The notes under the pieces were generated by a model, which saw only the letters and a list, made by a program, of their open reading frames with translations, ran no database searches and was not told the DNA's origin. This document shows positions 62,721-64,000 of a stretch of DNA of 64,000 nucleotides, one piece after another. The stretch covers positions 186,001 through 250,000 of the forward strand of contig NZ_CP113088.1 of the NCBI RefSeq assembly GCF_026625145.1, given 5' to 3'. The translations under genes were made by a program, and so were the position numbers. Position 1 is the stretch's first letter; the number at the start of each line of letters is the position of its first letter. This DNA is from Lacinutrix neustonica (GTDB lineage: Bacteria; Bacteroidota; Bacteroidia; Flavobacteriales; Flavobacteriaceae).

Positions 62721-63500
62721 ATGCAAAAAAAGTATTTTTACCTCATTACTATTCAATATCTAGGCTATCGTTTTCACGGCTGGCAAAAGCAACCGAGATG
62801 TAAAAACCTTACATCTTATGGTAGATCGTACGTTTAATTTTATCTTAGAGGGCAAACGTTTTAAAAGTTTAGCCTCCGGCAGAACGGATGCTATGGTCTC
62901 TGCTGAAGAAACCGCTATAGAGCTTTTTCTTTATGAACCGCTAGAAGATTTAGAGGCGTTTTTAAGTCTGTTTAATACCAATCTGCCTCAGGATATTCGT
63001 GCTTTGACAATAAAAGAAGTGGATGCCGATTTTAATATTATAAACAATCCAAAAGTAAAAGAGTATTTATATTTATTTGCTTTCGGGGAAAAATTTCATC
63101 CGTTTTGTGCACCTATATTGACAACTATCCTTGATGATTTGGATATTGACATGATGAAACAGGGGGCGAAACTATTTGAAGGGCAGCACTATTTAAAAAC
63201 ATATTGTTATAAACCATCAAATAATGGAATTTACAATCGCGAAATTTTAACCTGTGAAATTATAGAAAACACCATTTATACGGCAAATTTCTTTCCGAAG
63301 TGAGTTATCTTTTAAAAATTAGAGGTAAAGGTTTTATGAGAAATCAAATCCGTTTAATGATGGGGACATTAATAGATTTGGGTAAAGGGAAACTTACTTT
63401 AGCCCATATAAAACAATCCTTAGAACCTAACAATACGATTAGAATGGACTATATCGCTCCAGCTTCGGGTTTAATTTTAAAATCTGTAGACTTTGAGTAA
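62721..63500 (+). CDS. truA: tRNA pseudouridine synthase A-like enzyme, two frameshifts
   Basis: About 260 residues starting MQKKYFYLITIQYLGYRFHGWQ. The catalytic Asp is in SLASGRTDAMVSAEE. Insertion at 62793-62798 (CCGAGA; QPDVKTLHLMVDRTF expected) and deletion at 63295-63300 (CCGAAG) hide the true frame. The end is IRGKGFMRNQIRLMMGTLIDLG. Isomerises uridines 38-40 of the tRNA anticodon stem in the family; the protein is the shorter Bacteroidota variant. Confidence 0.88.
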
Positions 63501-63654
63501 TGCCTGTTAATTTATTTAACATAGACTTAAATTCGTTAACATAATTTAAGTTAATACGTTTAGGTATTTGTTAAAGGTGGTTAAACTATTTCTCGACAGT
63601 TCTGTTTAGTAGTAGTTTCGTAGTAGTTAAACAAAACCACTAAAGCAAACGACC

Positions 63655-64000
63655 ATGAGTTACTTAAATATACCGGACGAAAAACTAATTCCAGTTGTAG
63701 TTGAATTAAATGCACTACTGTCAAATTATAATGTTTACTATCAGAAATTGAGAAGTTTTCATTGGAACATTCTAGGAAAAAATTTTTTCGATCTACATGT
63801 TCAATTCGAAACCATGTATAATGATGCAAAGTTAAAAATCGACGAAATTGCAGAACGTATTTTAACCTTGAGACACCATCCCGTGAGTAATTTTAGTGAT
63901 TATTTAAAAATTTCTTCAATAAAAGAGGTGTCAGGCTTGATTACGGATCAGGAAATGATATTAGAGTTACTTAGTGATCATAAAAAAATACTTAAACAAA
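63655..64000 (+). CDS. dps: Dps-family DNA-binding ferritin, cut by window end
   Basis: Open frame from ATG 63655 (MSYLNIPDEKLIPVVVELNA) without stop. Family positions: YQKLRSFHWNILG with the ferroxidase His, FFDLHVQFETMYNDAKLKIDEIAERI with Asp/Glu ligands, and TLRHHPVSNFSDYLK. Binds and mineralises iron and protects DNA during oxidative stress. No lesion in the visible part although it contains an intact CCGGA. Confidence 0.93.
   Translation, partial: MSYLNIPDEKLIPVVVELNALLSNYNVYYQKLRSFHWNILGKNFFDLHVQFETMYNDAKLKIDEIAERILTLRHHPVSNFSDYLKISSIKEVSGLITDQEMILELLSDHKKILKQ

Noticed and set aside
1-64000. Reading the many split genes as pseudogenes of a decaying genome
   Set aside because: The breaks share one short motif and three fixed outcomes and hit essential genes (parE, parC, lpxD, lpxC/fabZ, tsaE, ychF). 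Flanking frames stay perfectly conserved.
1-64000. CCGG as the lesion motif
   Set aside because: The altered sites look like CCG or CGG, but about fifty CCGGA/TCCGG remain intact, and codons without choice (Gln CAG, Trp TGG, Leu CTG) show that the original was CCAGA/TCTGG.

Overview
The window looks like chromosome from a member of the Flavobacteriaceae (phylum Bacteroidota). It is AT-rich and has Bacteroidota-style -7 boxes (TATATTTG). It carries an LpxC-FabZ fusion, the PorX regulator of type IX secretion, a sigma/FecR/STN-TonB receptor trio, and hisB fused to its phosphatase. No rRNA, tRNA, CRISPR array, transposase or prophage was seen.

Layout. 1-4 kb: end of an EgtD-like histidine methyltransferase, an amino-acid racemase, a DCC-family oxidoreductase and MutS2. 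4-7 kb: a small accessory island with a short membrane protein between two direct repeats, and a PIN-like/coiled-coil/membrane protein bracketed by a 13-bp inverted repeat. 7-10.8 kb: a TonB receptor with a His-rich loop (probable metal uptake) and small membrane or lipoproteins. 10.9-15.3 kb: DUF937 protein, serA, serC, a LuxC-like acyl-CoA reductase and a ferredoxin. 15.4-21.1 kb: a methyltransferase, then a receptor / FecR / ECF sigma unit. 21.3-28.7 kb: ychF, a decayed SRPBCC gene, a PAP2 phosphatase, and topoisomerase IV (parE, parC). 28.8-34.9 kb: a small ABC module, TerC, a lipoprotein, an XRE regulator divergent from an M14 peptidase with an array of operator-like palindromes between them, an Lrp regulator and a DinB protein. 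34.9-43.6 kb: aroB, proline dehydrogenase, alanine dehydrogenase, tsaE, porX and an HD hydrolase. 43.6-51.1 kb: the lipid A/fatty acid block lpxD-lpxC/fabZ-lpxA-efp-lpxD2, then sucD and fabG. 51-54.5 kb: a VWA-like membrane protein and an SPFH protein. 54.6-62.2 kb: a complete his operon (hisGDCBHAF-IE) preceded by a His-rich leader peptide and terminator. 62-64 kb: a membrane protein, truA and the start of a Dps gene.

The main anomaly is that about half of the genes, including essential ones (parE, parC, lpxD, lpxC, tsaE, ychF), are broken by one- or two-base lesions. Nearly all lesions fall where the protein family requires the pentamer CCAGA (TCTGG on the other strand). They take three stereotyped forms: CCAGA read as CCGAGA (insertion), as CCGA (deletion), or CCAGAA read as CCGTAA (substitution). 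This is best explained as a motif-specific read or consensus error, probably from a modified base, and not as gene decay. I therefore annotate these genes at full length and mark the lesion positions. A few further lesions are in A or T homopolymers.
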